DNA from: CALMBW01 sp963779645
GTDB lineage: Bacteria; Actinomycetota; CADDZG01; WHSQ01
Length of the DNA stretch: 64,000 nt
Reading direction: 5' to 3'
Assembly (NCBI GenBank): GCA_963779645.1
Contig: CAVZYX010000005.1
Span: 1,302,001-1,366,000, forward strand
Below are positions 33,001 to 40,933 of this stretch, in pieces (positions within the stretch are counted from its first letter, which is position 1; the number at the start of each line of letters is the position of its first letter). The notes under the pieces are model-generated. The model had not been told where the DNA came from, searched no databases, and saw only the letters and a list, made by a program, of their open reading frames with translations. Both the position numbers and the translations under genes were made by a program.

Positions 33001-34014
33001 ATGAAGTTCGGGCTCGCTCTTCCGCATTACGACACCTCATTCGCCGGTCGGCCGGTCTCTTTCGAGGGTGTCTCGGGTGTGGCTAGGACCGCTGAGGCGT
33101 CCGGGTTCGACTCGGTCTGGGTCTCCGATCACCTGTTCCTGGACTGGGGTAAGTACGGCGGCCCGTCTGAGCCCCAAGGGTCCTTGGAATGCTGGACCCT
33201 CCTTTCGGCTCTCGCCGGGGTAACGGATCGTGTCAGGTTGGGGTCGCTGACCCTCTGCAACGATCTCCGGGCGCCTGCCCTTGTAGCCAAGATGGCTGCC
33301 ACGCTGGACCAGCTTTCTCAAGGCCGGGTGACGATCGGGCTGGGGGCCGGCTGGTACGAGCCGGAGTACCGAGCAGCGGGCATCGGGTTCGACCCTCCCG
33401 GGGTCCGTATCGCACGGATGGGAGAGGCAGCTTCGGTGATCGCTCGTCTACTTGAGGGCGAGACCGTCACTTTTCACGGACGTCATTACGAGATAGACGG
33501 AGCCATCTGTCGTCCCGGCCCCCTTCAGGCTCCCCGGCCACCGATCTGGATGGGGGGCAAGGGCGATTACCTCCTGCGGACGGCAGCACGCCATGCAGAC
33601 GGATGGAACTTCTCGTGGTTGGGCGATGTGGACACCTACCGTGAACGGGTCGAGGCATCACGCAAGATCTGTGACGAAGAGGGCCGCGACCGGCCGCTCA
33701 AGAGATCGGTGGGCGTCTATGTCCTTACGGGCAAGGACACCGCCGACATCAAACGTCGTTTCGAGCGCTTGATCGACCGAACGCCCGTGGGTGTGCTTAC
33801 GGATGGAAAGACGGGTTCAGCAGTATCCTGGGATGAGTTCAGAGCTTCACGCTTCGCAGGGACCACCACTGAGGTCGTCGATCGGTTGGGCGAACTGGCC
33901 GATCTGGGGGTTGAAGAGGTGATCGTCACGTTGGGGGCTCTGCCTTTCCAGCTGAGTGATGTTGAAGACATCGAGCTGCTGGGGGCCGATGTGCTGTCGG
34001 CCTTACACGGATAG
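33001..34014 (+). CDS. LLM-class (luciferase-like, probably F420-dependent) oxidoreductase
   Basis: 337 residues. Bacterial-luciferase TIM barrel: MKFGLALPHYD, RTAEASGFDSVWVSDHL, VRLGSLTLCNDLRAPALVAKMAATLDQLS, IGLGAGWYEPEYRAAG and PPIWMGGKGDYLLRTAARHADGWN. In Actinobacteria these proteins usually take coenzyme F420 rather than FMN; that is inference. The substrate is unknown. It starts leaderless and is followed after 13 bases by the TatA-like gene. Confidence 0.87.
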   Translation: MKFGLALPHYDTSFAGRPVSFEGVSGVARTAEASGFDSVWVSDHLFLDWGKYGGPSEPQGSLECWTLLSALAGVTDRVRLGSLTLCNDLRAPALVAKMAATLDQLSQGRVTIGLGAGWYEPEYRAAGIGFDPPGVRIARMGEAASVIARLLEGETVTFHGRHYEIDGAICRPGPLQAPRPPIWMGGKGDYLLRTAARHADGWNFSWLGDVDTYRERVEASRKICDEEGRDRPLKRSVGVYVLTGKDTADIKRRFERLIDRTPVGVLTDGKTGSAVSWDEFRASRFAGTTTEVVDRLGELADLGVEEVIVTLGALPFQLSDVEDIELLGADVLSALHG

Positions 34015-34027
34015 AAGGAGATCTTTG

Positions 34028-34306
34028 ATGGGTAGTTTCGGAGCAGGCGAGATGGTTCTGGTCTTCCTGGTTCTCCTACTCCTGTTCGGAGCCTCGCGCT
34101 TACCGAAGCTCGCGCGCTCGATGGGTCAGGCGTCCAAGGAGTTCAAGACCGGGTTGAAGGAAGGCTTCAAAGAGGAGCCCGTCGAGGGTCCCTGCCCGTT
34201 CTGTGGTGTCCAAGTGGTTGCCGATTCGAAGTTCTGCCCCGGCTGCGGAAAGTCTGCAGAAGAGATCGTCGCCGAGAAAACCAAGAAGGCGGCCTCCTCC
34301 AACTAG
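34028..34306 (+). CDS. TatA/E-like protein with C-terminal zinc ribbon
   Basis: 92 residues. Residues 1-45 are a textbook TatA: short N-terminus, helix EMVLVFLVLLLLFGASRLPKLARSMG and amphipathic helix QASKEFKTGLKEG. Residues 56-73 then hold CPFC and CPGC, a zinc ribbon not part of normal TatA. TatA oligomers form the Tat export pore; the ribbon would face the cytoplasm and could bind a partner. AAGGAG lies before ATG 34028. No tatC is nearby. Its stop interlocks with the convergent dehydrogenase stop (CTAG). Confidence 0.85.
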   Translation: MGSFGAGEMVLVFLVLLLLFGASRLPKLARSMGQASKEFKTGLKEGFKEEPVEGPCPFCGVQVVADSKFCPGCGKSAEEIVAEKTKKAASSN

Positions 34307-35358
34307 GGAGTGAGCACGACCTTCGTCGCTTCACGCGACGCGAAAAGCCGGTAGCCCTCGACCGCGTCGTCCAACGGCAAACGATGGGTGATCAGTTTCG
34401 TGGGATCGAGTTCTTCCTTCGCAACCGCCATCAGTGCGCGATCCCAGTGGGCATGAACATTAGTCATCCCGCTGAACTTGAGATTCAGCCCCCGCACCCA
34501 CACCATCCCCATCGGGAACTCATACCGTTCGGCCCCATACACCCCGATCACGACGACGCGGCCCCCATCGCGCGCGATCCTCATGGCGGTCTTGAACGCC
34601 GGGATGGAACCGACCGCATCGAATGTGACATCAACATCGACTCCACCGGCCGCCTTGGCGACAACCTTGTGTGCGTCGTCCTCTCCGACGTGAAGGGCCG
34701 TGGCATCTTTCAGAACCGACTTAGCGAACGCGACCCGATTCTTGTCCATGTCGAGCACGAAGACGCGGCCGCCGCGTGCTGATGCCGCCGCAGCTGTGAA
34801 GAGCCCTATGGGCCCGGCTCCAACGATCGCAACGGTGTCACCGGCTCCCACCTCCCCGAGGTCTGCGGCATAGAACCCGGTGGCCAGCACATCGCCACCG
34901 AACAGAACTTTCTCGTCGCTCAAACCCGACATCGCACCGTCGAGAAGCTTCAGGTTCAGATCGGCGTTCGGCACGCGCACGTATTCAGCCTGGGCGCCGT
35001 CGAGATCGCCGGTCAGGGTTCCTAACCCCAGCGCTCGTCGGTTCTTGCAGAAGTTGAATCGATCGGTTCTGCAGCTTTCGCACTCTCCGCACGCGATGAG
35101 GAACGATCCGAGGACCCTTGTTCCCTCCGCATGACGTTGGGAAGCGCCATCGAGTTCGGTCAGAACGCCGACGAACTCGTGACCTATGACACCACCCTCA
35201 CGCATCCCCGGCGTCTTGCCGTCCAACAGGTGAAGGTCAGAGCCGCAGATCGCCGTTAGCGACACCTTGACGATGGCGTCCCCCGGGTCGGTCAGATGTG
35301 GCAACCCAGCATCGGCCACTTCGACCTTGCCGTCACCGGCATAGACGACTGCCTTCAT
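34303..35358 (-). CDS. Zinc-dependent alcohol dehydrogenase (MDR family)
   Basis: 351 residues from ATG 35358 (MKAVVYAG...). Catalytic-zinc residues: CGSDLH and GHEFVG; structural-zinc cluster CGECESCRTDRFNFC; NAD-binding Rossmann motif VAIVGAGPIGLFTAAAA near residue 170. The overall pattern follows formaldehyde/threonine-dehydrogenase-like MDR enzymes that oxidise a primary or secondary alcohol with NAD(P). The substrate is unknown. Its stop is interlocked with that of the TatA-like gene. Confidence 0.9.
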   Translation of the reverse strand: MKAVVYAGDGKVEVADAGLPHLTDPGDAIVKVSLTAICGSDLHLLDGKTPGMREGGVIGHEFVGVLTELDGASQRHAEGTRVLGSFLIACGECESCRTDRFNFCKNRRALGLGTLTGDLDGAQAEYVRVPNADLNLKLLDGAMSGLSDEKVLFGGDVLATGFYAADLGEVGAGDTVAIVGAGPIGLFTAAAASARGGRVFVLDMDKNRVAFAKSVLKDATALHVGEDDAHKVVAKAAGGVDVDVTFDAVGSIPAFKTAMRIARDGGRVVVIGVYGAERYEFPMGMVWVRGLNLKFSGMTNVHAHWDRALMAVAKEELDPTKLITHRLPLDDAVEGYRLFASREATKVVLTP

Positions 35359-35521
35359 CTGTGCGCCCTCGCGCAATTAACCGCCACACCAGAGCGCCCC
35401 TGCATCGACGATGGCTGCGTTACTCGTCGCGCACGTACTCCCCGGTACGCACGACTCCTCGCGCCTTGCCCTCCCCGCGCAGGGTCGCTCTGGACGAAGA
35501 CGCTCATCACGCGAGGACGCA

Positions 35522-36418
35522 CTAACCCAGCTTTGCCTTGGCTTCCGCGATCCGCCGTTCGGCGATGGCGACGTATGCGGCATCGGTGTCGTACCCAGCG
35601 TAGTGGCGTCCCGTCTCGACCGCGGCAACGGCCGTCGAACCAGAACCTAGGAACGGATCGAGAACGAGGTCATCCTTGAACGTGAACAGCTCGATGAAAC
35701 GTCTCGGTAGAGCGATAGGGAAGGGCGCTGGGTGCCCCACCCGGTTCGCAGACTCCGGCTGGATGTCCCACACCGAGAGCGTTGCTTCGATGAATTCGTC
35801 CCGCTCGATGGTCGATTCACCTTTTCGCACGCGCTGGAATCGTCCCTTGCTGAACACGAGACAGTATTCATGCACGTCACGGAACGTTGGGTTCGTCGCG
35901 GACATCCACGATCCCCAGGCGGTTGATCCAGATGCAGCTTTGCCTTTGCGCCAGATGACTTCACCGCGCATCAGGTAGCCGATGGATTGCATCATCCCGG
36001 CGACGAGCGAAGAGAGGGATATGTAAGGACGTCGGCCAAGGTTCGCGACGTTGACGACCGCGCGGCCCCCAGGCTCAAGCACGCGGTACGTCTCTGTGAA
36101 AACGGCTTCGAGCAACGCGAGGTACTCCGCGAAAGTCTTGTCTGAGTCGTAGTCCTTCCCCACGTGATACGGCGGCGACGTAACCATGAGGGCCACGCTG
36201 TTGTCGGGAAGCTCGCTCATGTCCTCAGCCGTGTGGGTGAAGATCCGATCCACGTCCGGAGCATCGTTGAGGGTCGTGTCATCGGATATCTCTGCTTCAA
36301 CAAGCGCACGCGAGTAGAACGCGGAAGCGTCGTGGTTCTCTCGGCTGCTCGAACCGAAGCTCCGTGTTCTGGTCGCGCTCCGTTTAGGGAGCTTGCCTGC
36401 GTGGGAATCAGAGTCCAT
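35522..36418 (-). CDS. Orphan DNA methyltransferase (TSPPY type)
   Basis: 298 residues. Catalytic motif IV is TSPPYHVGKDYD near residues 80-91, typical of N4-cytosine (and some N6-adenine) methyltransferases; the SAM motif I DPFLGSGSTAVAA comes near residue 258. This order (catalytic motif first) is the beta class. FxGxG-type text and the C-terminal ETGRHYAGYDTD are normal. No restriction enzyme is adjacent, so it is a solitary enzyme, possibly regulatory. The first ~45 residues look disordered and may be extra. Its recognition site cannot be told. Confidence 0.88.
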   Translation of the reverse strand: MDSDSHAGKLPKRSATRTRSFGSSSRENHDASAFYSRALVEAEISDDTTLNDAPDVDRIFTHTAEDMSELPDNSVALMVTSPPYHVGKDYDSDKTFAEYLALLEAVFTETYRVLEPGGRAVVNVANLGRRPYISLSSLVAGMMQSIGYLMRGEVIWRKGKAASGSTAWGSWMSATNPTFRDVHEYCLVFSKGRFQRVRKGESTIERDEFIEATLSVWDIQPESANRVGHPAPFPIALPRRFIELFTFKDDLVLDPFLGSGSTAVAAVETGRHYAGYDTDAAYVAIAERRIAEAKAKLG

Positions 36419-36465
36419 GGGTTCCCGTTATCTTCCTTGAGGACTTAGGGGAGTGCAGTTATTCG

Positions 36466-36702
36466 ATGCAGGTAACCATGTATACGACGGAGTGGTGTGG
36501 CCACTGCAAGAGGCTCAGCCGGCAGATGACCGAAGCTGGGATCGACTATGTGGAGGTCGACATCGACGCGACGGGCGCCTACGACGAGGCCATCAGGGCC
36601 GCTTCGGGGGGTTTCCGGACCGTCCCGACGCTCGACGTGGGCGGTACCTTGCTTGTGAATCCCACGATCGAGGAGATCCGCCGGGTTCTGAGGGCCGCCT
36701 GA
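36466..36702 (+). CDS. Mycoredoxin-like glutaredoxin
   Basis: 78 residues. Active site CGHC (C11-C14) in MYTTEWCGHCKRL, then VDIDATGAYDEAI and the cis-Pro region RTVPTLDVGG. This matches actinobacterial mycoredoxins, which use mycothiol to reduce disulfides. It is divergent from the methyltransferase gene. It lies 52 bases before the rhodanese-MoeB gene with its in-frame TGA, another thiol-chemistry protein. Confidence 0.88.
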   Translation: MQVTMYTTEWCGHCKRLSRQMTEAGIDYVEVDIDATGAYDEAIRAASGGFRTVPTLDVGGTLLVNPTIEEIRRVLRAA

Positions 36703-36754
36703 GCCGCGCCGGGCGAGGGCTCCACAGACTTTGCACGTATTGTAAGGTGTATAT

Positions 36755-37912
36755 ATGACGAACTTCCGGGACCTGCTTCGCCAGGTCAAGGACGAGATCA
36801 CCGAAACCACGCCCCAGGAGGTGCACGAGCGCCTCGAGCAGGGGGACCGGTTCGCCCTACTCGACGTCAGGGAGCCGGACGAGGTCGCCAACGGCATCCT
36901 GCCGGGCGCCAAAGCACTCTCCAGGGCGCATTTCGAGAGCCGGATCGAAGACACCTTTGGGGATAAAGCCAACGAGGTCGTCGTCTACTGCCAGAGCGGC
37001 GTGCGGAGTGCTTTCGCGGTCCGAACCATGGAAGAGCTCGGTTACACGAACGTTAAGCACATGACCGGAGGCTTCACCCGCTGGAAAGACCTCGGCTACG
37101 ACTACACGATCCCCAAACTGATGACCCCCCAGCAGCGCGACCGCTACTCGCGCCACATCCTCCTCCCGGAGGTTGGGGAAGCCGGTCAACAGAAGTTGCT
37201 CGACGGCAAGGTGCTGTCGTTGGGGGCCGGAGGATTGGGTTCTCCTGCTCTCCTCTACCTCGCGGCCGCAGGTGTCGGCACGATCGGCATCGTGGACTCA
37301 GACGTTGTCGAGGAATCCAATCTTCAACGACAGGTGATCCACTCCACCGCGACGATCGGGCAACTGAAGGCCGAGTCTGCTCGTGAATTCATCAACAAGC
37401 TCAACCCGGATGTGCGCGTGAACGTTCATGCGGTTCGTCTTGATGCCAGCAACGTGCGGGACATCATCTCGGGATACGACGTGATCATCGACGGCTCCGA
37501 CAACTTCGACACGCGCTACGTGCTGAACGATGCAGCGGTCGAACTTCGCAAACCGATAGTGCATGGCTCGATCTTTCGCTTCGAGGGCATGACCTCAACG
37601 TTCGTGCCGTTCGAAGGACCTTGCTATCGCTGTCTCTATCCCGAGGCGCCGCCTCCTGAAATGGCCCCTACCTGAAGCGAAGCAGGAGTCCTGGGCGTGC
37701 TCCCAGGCATCGTCGGAAGCCTCCAAGCTAATGAGGCTCTGAAACTCATAGTTGGGTATGGAGAACCGCTGGTCGGACGCTTGTTGACGTTCGACGCCCA
37801 GGGAACGCGCTTCGCAGAAGTGAAAGTCAGGCGCGACCCGCAATGCCCCACCTGCGGCTCCCCAAAGGTTCAGCACGATCAGGATCCGGTTCTTTCCTCA
37901 GAGAGTCGTTAA
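36755..37912 (+). CDS. moeB: Rhodanese-MoeB/ThiF fusion, candidate selenoprotein (in-frame TGA at conserved Cys)
   Basis: Residues 1-115 are a rhodanese domain with catalytic C79 (VVVYCQSGVRSA). Residues 125 onward are an E1-like adenylyltransferase: GAGGLGSP (157-164), DVVEESNLQRQ, DGSDNFDTRY, CYRC (290-293). Codon 307 is TGA (37673-37675), where MoeB/ThiF proteins have the conserved Cys in the P-x-C-[AS]-E-A-G-V-L-G motif. The same frame continues with SEAGVLGVLPGIVGSLQANE, and the second zinc pair CPTC (364-367) lies after it, to TAA at 37910-37912, giving 385 residues if TGA is read through. As a selenocysteine protein it would activate ThiS/MoaD-type sulfur carriers. Alternatives: a nonsense mutation or sequencing error. 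Rhodanese before MoeB is a known but less common order. Confidence 0.75.
37676..37707 (+). promoter_or_regulatory. Possible bacterial SECIS hairpin after the TGA
   Basis: A six-base-pair stem CCTGGG / CCCAGG (37690-37695 with 37702-37707) and loop CGTGCT. The loop starts 20 nt after the TGA and has a G in its first two bases, which fits the general bacterial SECIS rules (loop about 16-37 nt from UGA). However, these bases encode the conserved LGVLPG, so a hairpin could arise from coding alone. Confidence 0.4.
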
Positions 37913-38394
37913 ACCGGAACGATCTCGGCTTCGACGCTTCCATCGTCGATCCACAAGAGGCCCATCGATGTGGTCGGAGCTTTGCGCCTCCAGGTTGCGC
38001 TTCCCGGATTGAACAGAAGCAACCCGTTACGGTCCTCGTTCCAAGGCAAGTGAGAATGGCCGAACACCACCACCCGAGCCTCTGGGAAAGTCGCTCGCAT
38101 CCGTTCCCACCGCCTTTCTTTCTGACCTGCGTCGTGGAGCATCGCGATCGGGATCCCTCCGAGTTCGATCTCAGCTGACTGGGTCGCGCCCCACTCCTTG
38201 ACATTCCATGCATCGCAATTCCCCATGACCACGGTGAGGGGCGCGAGAACTTTCAGCTCGTCGAGTAGTGCGGGGTCGGTCACGTCTCCGGCATGCAGGA
38301 TGTGATCGGCAGATTCGAGGTACGGCCAAGCGCCCTCAGGGACGGGCCGCGAGGAACCGCGAGTGTGGGTGTCGGAGATGACCGCGACCCTCAT
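37909..38394 (-). CDS. YfcE/MJ0936-type metallophosphoesterase
   Basis: 161 residues. Metal ligands follow the family: VISDTHTRG (D-x-H), HAGDVTD (Asp), MGNCDAWN (Asn), LHDAG (His), and GHSHLPW (His-x-His). It is a small cytoplasmic phosphodiesterase. The start overlaps the stop of the LarA-like gene (ATGA), making it the third gene of a minus-strand operon. Its stop interlocks with that of the MoeB gene (TTAA). Confidence 0.9.
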   Translation of the reverse strand: MRVAVISDTHTRGSSRPVPEGAWPYLESADHILHAGDVTDPALLDELKVLAPLTVVMGNCDAWNVKEWGATQSAEIELGGIPIAMLHDAGQKERRWERMRATFPEARVVVFGHSHLPWNEDRNGLLLFNPGSATWRRKAPTTSMGLLWIDDGSVEAEIVPV

Positions 38395-39773
38395 TGGCGG
38401 TTGAAGGCGAGTGGGTATTCGATCAGGGCCACCGAGGCATCGGGGCCGAGGTCGCCTCGAGCCATGGAGATCGCATCCTCGATCGACGCGGCGTTCTCGA
38501 AGCCGATGTGAGCCGGAACCGAAGGGTCGGTGGCCCCCGCCACGATCACTCGGCTCGCGTGCCGTAAGCGTTTAAGCGGATACAGCGCCATCGTCGCATG
38601 TACGGGGTGAAACGCATTGTGGAAGCGGTACTTCTCGATGTAGTCGCGGCGCTTGGCGAGTTTCGGCTCGATGTGATGGCGAACGTCTTCGGGGTTGGTG
38701 TCTGGTCTCAGAACGTCGTCCCAGACCTCCTTGTACGAAGGGTGGTGAGTCATGTTCCAGCGAGGCGGGCAGGGGGTCGCAAGGACGACGATGCACCCTG
38801 GTTTACCGACGGCCTCGATCATCCCCCCGAGGTAGCCCAGGCCCGTCGAGATCAGGTCGAGGATCGGGTTCGTGTGGCTGAACGATGCGTAGGGACTCCA
38901 GTCGGGTACGCCATAGACGACGATGTCCACAGGTTCTTCGACGAGTGTTCGGCGCGGGGGTTGGTGTTGTTTCAGTTTCTCTGTGACGGCCGCTCGCGTC
39001 GCTCCCACGCTCCCTGCGAATAGGCGATGCACGCCGACAGGGTTGGCCAGGACAGTTTCGACCTTGAAGACGCGGTTGCTACCAAGCTCCGTCTCGACGA
39101 ATGTCCCCATCTCGTCGAGCATCTCGTGCATCCGATTGCGATCGAGAGACATGCTCATGATGTCGGGTGTGTGGTGATGGTGGATCGACCGGTATCCAGA
39201 TAGCCCAACGCAAACCGATTTCCAACCTCCCGAGAAACCTCGCATCGTCGAACAGTTCAGGTAGACGGTCAGGTCTGAGTCGATAACAGACCTTCCGAGC
39301 ACTACGTCGAATCCGTTCTTGGTCGTGCCCAGATCGACCATCGCGTCGTGATCCTCTGCATCGTGGCATCGCAGGCGGTCACCGTGGGCACGAACGACGT
39401 CGTCGCCGATGGTTCTCGCAAGCTCATCGTGCGTGAACTGTCTGTGCAACGAGTTTGCGCAGACGAGCGAGATGTCGTTCGTCCTGACACCTCCGCGCTC
39501 GAGGCGATCGATGATCACCGGTATCGCGTTAGCCCACAGGGGAGCGAAACAGGGGACGGTGGGATCGTCGAAAGCCAGCGTGACTTTCATCCCCGGCCGG
39601 ACGATCTCGGCCAACGGGTCGCGGTCGAGAGGCTGATCGACAGCAGCGCTCACCGCGGCCGCCAGATCCTCTGCCACATCGAGCTCCAGGGAGAATCCAG
39701 GCGAGACGACGTGGGTGTCCTCCGGTAGACGAGCCGTTACGAACGTGTCCCCGCAAACGACCTGACGTTCCAT
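38391..39773 (-). CDS. LarA-like (lactate racemase domain, DUF2088) protein
   Basis: 460 residues. LarA N-domain features appear as DPLAEIVRPGMKVTLAFDDPT and the motif NSLHRQFTHDEL; HDAEDHDAMVDLG and the block MRGFSGGWKSVCVGLSGYRSIHHHHTPDIMS follow, with the His cluster characteristic of this family. LarA proteins bind the nickel-pincer cofactor and racemise or isomerise 2-hydroxyacids; the substrate here is unknown. larB, larC and larE are not in the window. ATG follows the stop of the upstream gene directly (TAGATG). Confidence 0.8.
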   Translation of the reverse strand: MERQVVCGDTFVTARLPEDTHVVSPGFSLELDVAEDLAAAVSAAVDQPLDRDPLAEIVRPGMKVTLAFDDPTVPCFAPLWANAIPVIIDRLERGGVRTNDISLVCANSLHRQFTHDELARTIGDDVVRAHGDRLRCHDAEDHDAMVDLGTTKNGFDVVLGRSVIDSDLTVYLNCSTMRGFSGGWKSVCVGLSGYRSIHHHHTPDIMSMSLDRNRMHEMLDEMGTFVETELGSNRVFKVETVLANPVGVHRLFAGSVGATRAAVTEKLKQHQPPRRTLVEEPVDIVVYGVPDWSPYASFSHTNPILDLISTGLGYLGGMIEAVGKPGCIVVLATPCPPRWNMTHHPSYKEVWDDVLRPDTNPEDVRHHIEPKLAKRRDYIEKYRFHNAFHPVHATMALYPLKRLRHASRVIVAGATDPSVPAHIGFENAASIEDAISMARGDLGPDASVALIEYPLAFNRQ

Positions 39774-40910
39774 CTACGCGTCGAGCACCCTTTCCATCCA
39801 GGCGAACGGATCTCTGATCTCATCAAGAGAGGGAAGGTTGTCGGGGGCGGCCCACACTTCGTTGAGAGAACCCATCCCACGAAGCTGAACGACTGCTGCG
39901 CAGAAAGTTGCGCCGGCGTCCACGGTCTCCCGATCCAGGTCGAGCCCAAGAACACTCGCTAGAGCCTGCTTCCCCGAGCTCGGCACGCTGGCATGTCGCC
40001 GCATGCCTTCGTCGATCCGTGCGACGTTGGGGACCACTTCGGTCGAAACCTGTCCCGAAGCGTGCGACGCGTAGCCTTCGAACACCGCGAACAAGGCCTT
40101 CACCCTGCCCAGAGCAGACTCGTAACGTGGCGTGTGGACCACCGGGAGCATGCCTTCGGAGCCGATCCCTTCAAGGCCCTCCATGCCGGCACCCAGTTCA
40201 GTCATCTGCCTTTCGATATCGCCGAGGTCTATCTCGATCGAGCCGATGACCTCTACCAGCGACGAACGGAAGTAACGCTCCACCCAGGGGTTCGACGCAA
40301 TGATCATGTGGCGCCCAACTTCCCGTAGCGCGATCCACATGACGAAGTCGTTCCGGTCGAACCCGTAGTCGGTGGCTACGGTGTCCGCGTTCTGTCCGAC
40401 CAGGAACAATCGACCGTTGTCCGAGCGAGGGATGGGGAGCTCGTAGCGGGACAGCGTTTCGCGGGCCAGGTGGCCCACCAAGGTTCCGATCTGGAGACCC
40501 ATCATGAAGGGGATGATCTGCTTGATGGCCATCCCCATCCCTGGGGCTGCTTCGGTTTCAGTGTTTCCTTCGTCGGCCATCGCGGTGAAGCGTTGGGCGA
40601 AGGCTTCGGTCAACCAACTCCACCCCGTCAGTGTCGAGGCAACCCACGCAGAACGTCCGATCACTTCCGCACTGGGAAGCTCATCGATCTGCAAACGCGT
40701 ATAGCCGGACAGGAGTTGGTGAGCCGTGATCACCGACCTCGGGTACGCCGTTACGAGATCTCGATTAGGCGGAGGCTCCTGCGTTCCCTCGTTCGCGATC
40801 GAATCCGCGATCTGACGTGCGAGCTCGAGGTTGACCGGGCCTTCGTCGGAGGACAGCAGACGTTGGAGTTCTCGGAATATCGGGATATCCCCGAAGGGCT
40901 GTTGGCTCAT
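39774..40910 (-). CDS. DUF2342-like 'zinc-dependent metalloprotease' homologue, degenerate active site
   Basis: 378 residues. Resembles the actinobacterial family annotated as zinc-dependent metalloprotease / F420-biosynthesis-associated (helical; GYGHLARETLS-like and WLTEAFAQRF regions). Where relatives have HExxH in a motif of the form ALHE..H, this protein reads ALREVGRHMIIASNPWVERYF, so both histidines are lost (R and R). It is therefore probably catalytically inactive. First gene of the minus-strand operon with the LarA-like and phosphoesterase genes. Leaderless: TAACCT ends 7 nt before the ATG. Confidence 0.7.
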   Translation of the reverse strand: MSQQPFGDIPIFRELQRLLSSDEGPVNLELARQIADSIANEGTQEPPPNRDLVTAYPRSVITAHQLLSGYTRLQIDELPSAEVIGRSAWVASTLTGWSWLTEAFAQRFTAMADEGNTETEAAPGMGMAIKQIIPFMMGLQIGTLVGHLARETLSRYELPIPRSDNGRLFLVGQNADTVATDYGFDRNDFVMWIALREVGRHMIIASNPWVERYFRSSLVEVIGSIEIDLGDIERQMTELGAGMEGLEGIGSEGMLPVVHTPRYESALGRVKALFAVFEGYASHASGQVSTEVVPNVARIDEGMRRHASVPSSGKQALASVLGLDLDRETVDAGATFCAAVVQLRGMGSLNEVWAAPDNLPSLDEIRDPFAWMERVLDA

Positions 40911-40917
40911 CCTCTCC

Positions 40918-40927
40918 AGGTTACGCT
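40918..40927. promoter_or_regulatory. Overlapping divergent leaderless -10 boxes
   Basis: TACGCT (40922-40927, plus) is 6 nt from ATG 40934. TAACCT on the minus strand (40918-40923) is 7 nt from ATG 40910. The two boxes share bases 40922-40923, so polymerase can serve only one direction at a time. Confidence 0.6.
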
Positions 40928-40933
40928 CGTCCG

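Noticed and set aside
35377..35628. Possible small minus-strand gene between the dehydrogenase and methyltransferase genes
   Set aside because: It overlaps the methyltransferase C-terminus, has no ribosome-binding site or recognisable composition, and reads as arginine-rich antisense noise.
37697..37912. Separate small gene after the TGA in the MoeB gene
   Set aside because: It is in the same frame as the upstream MoeB, has no ribosome-binding site, and encodes only the C-terminal piece of the domain; a single gene with TGA readthrough explains it better.
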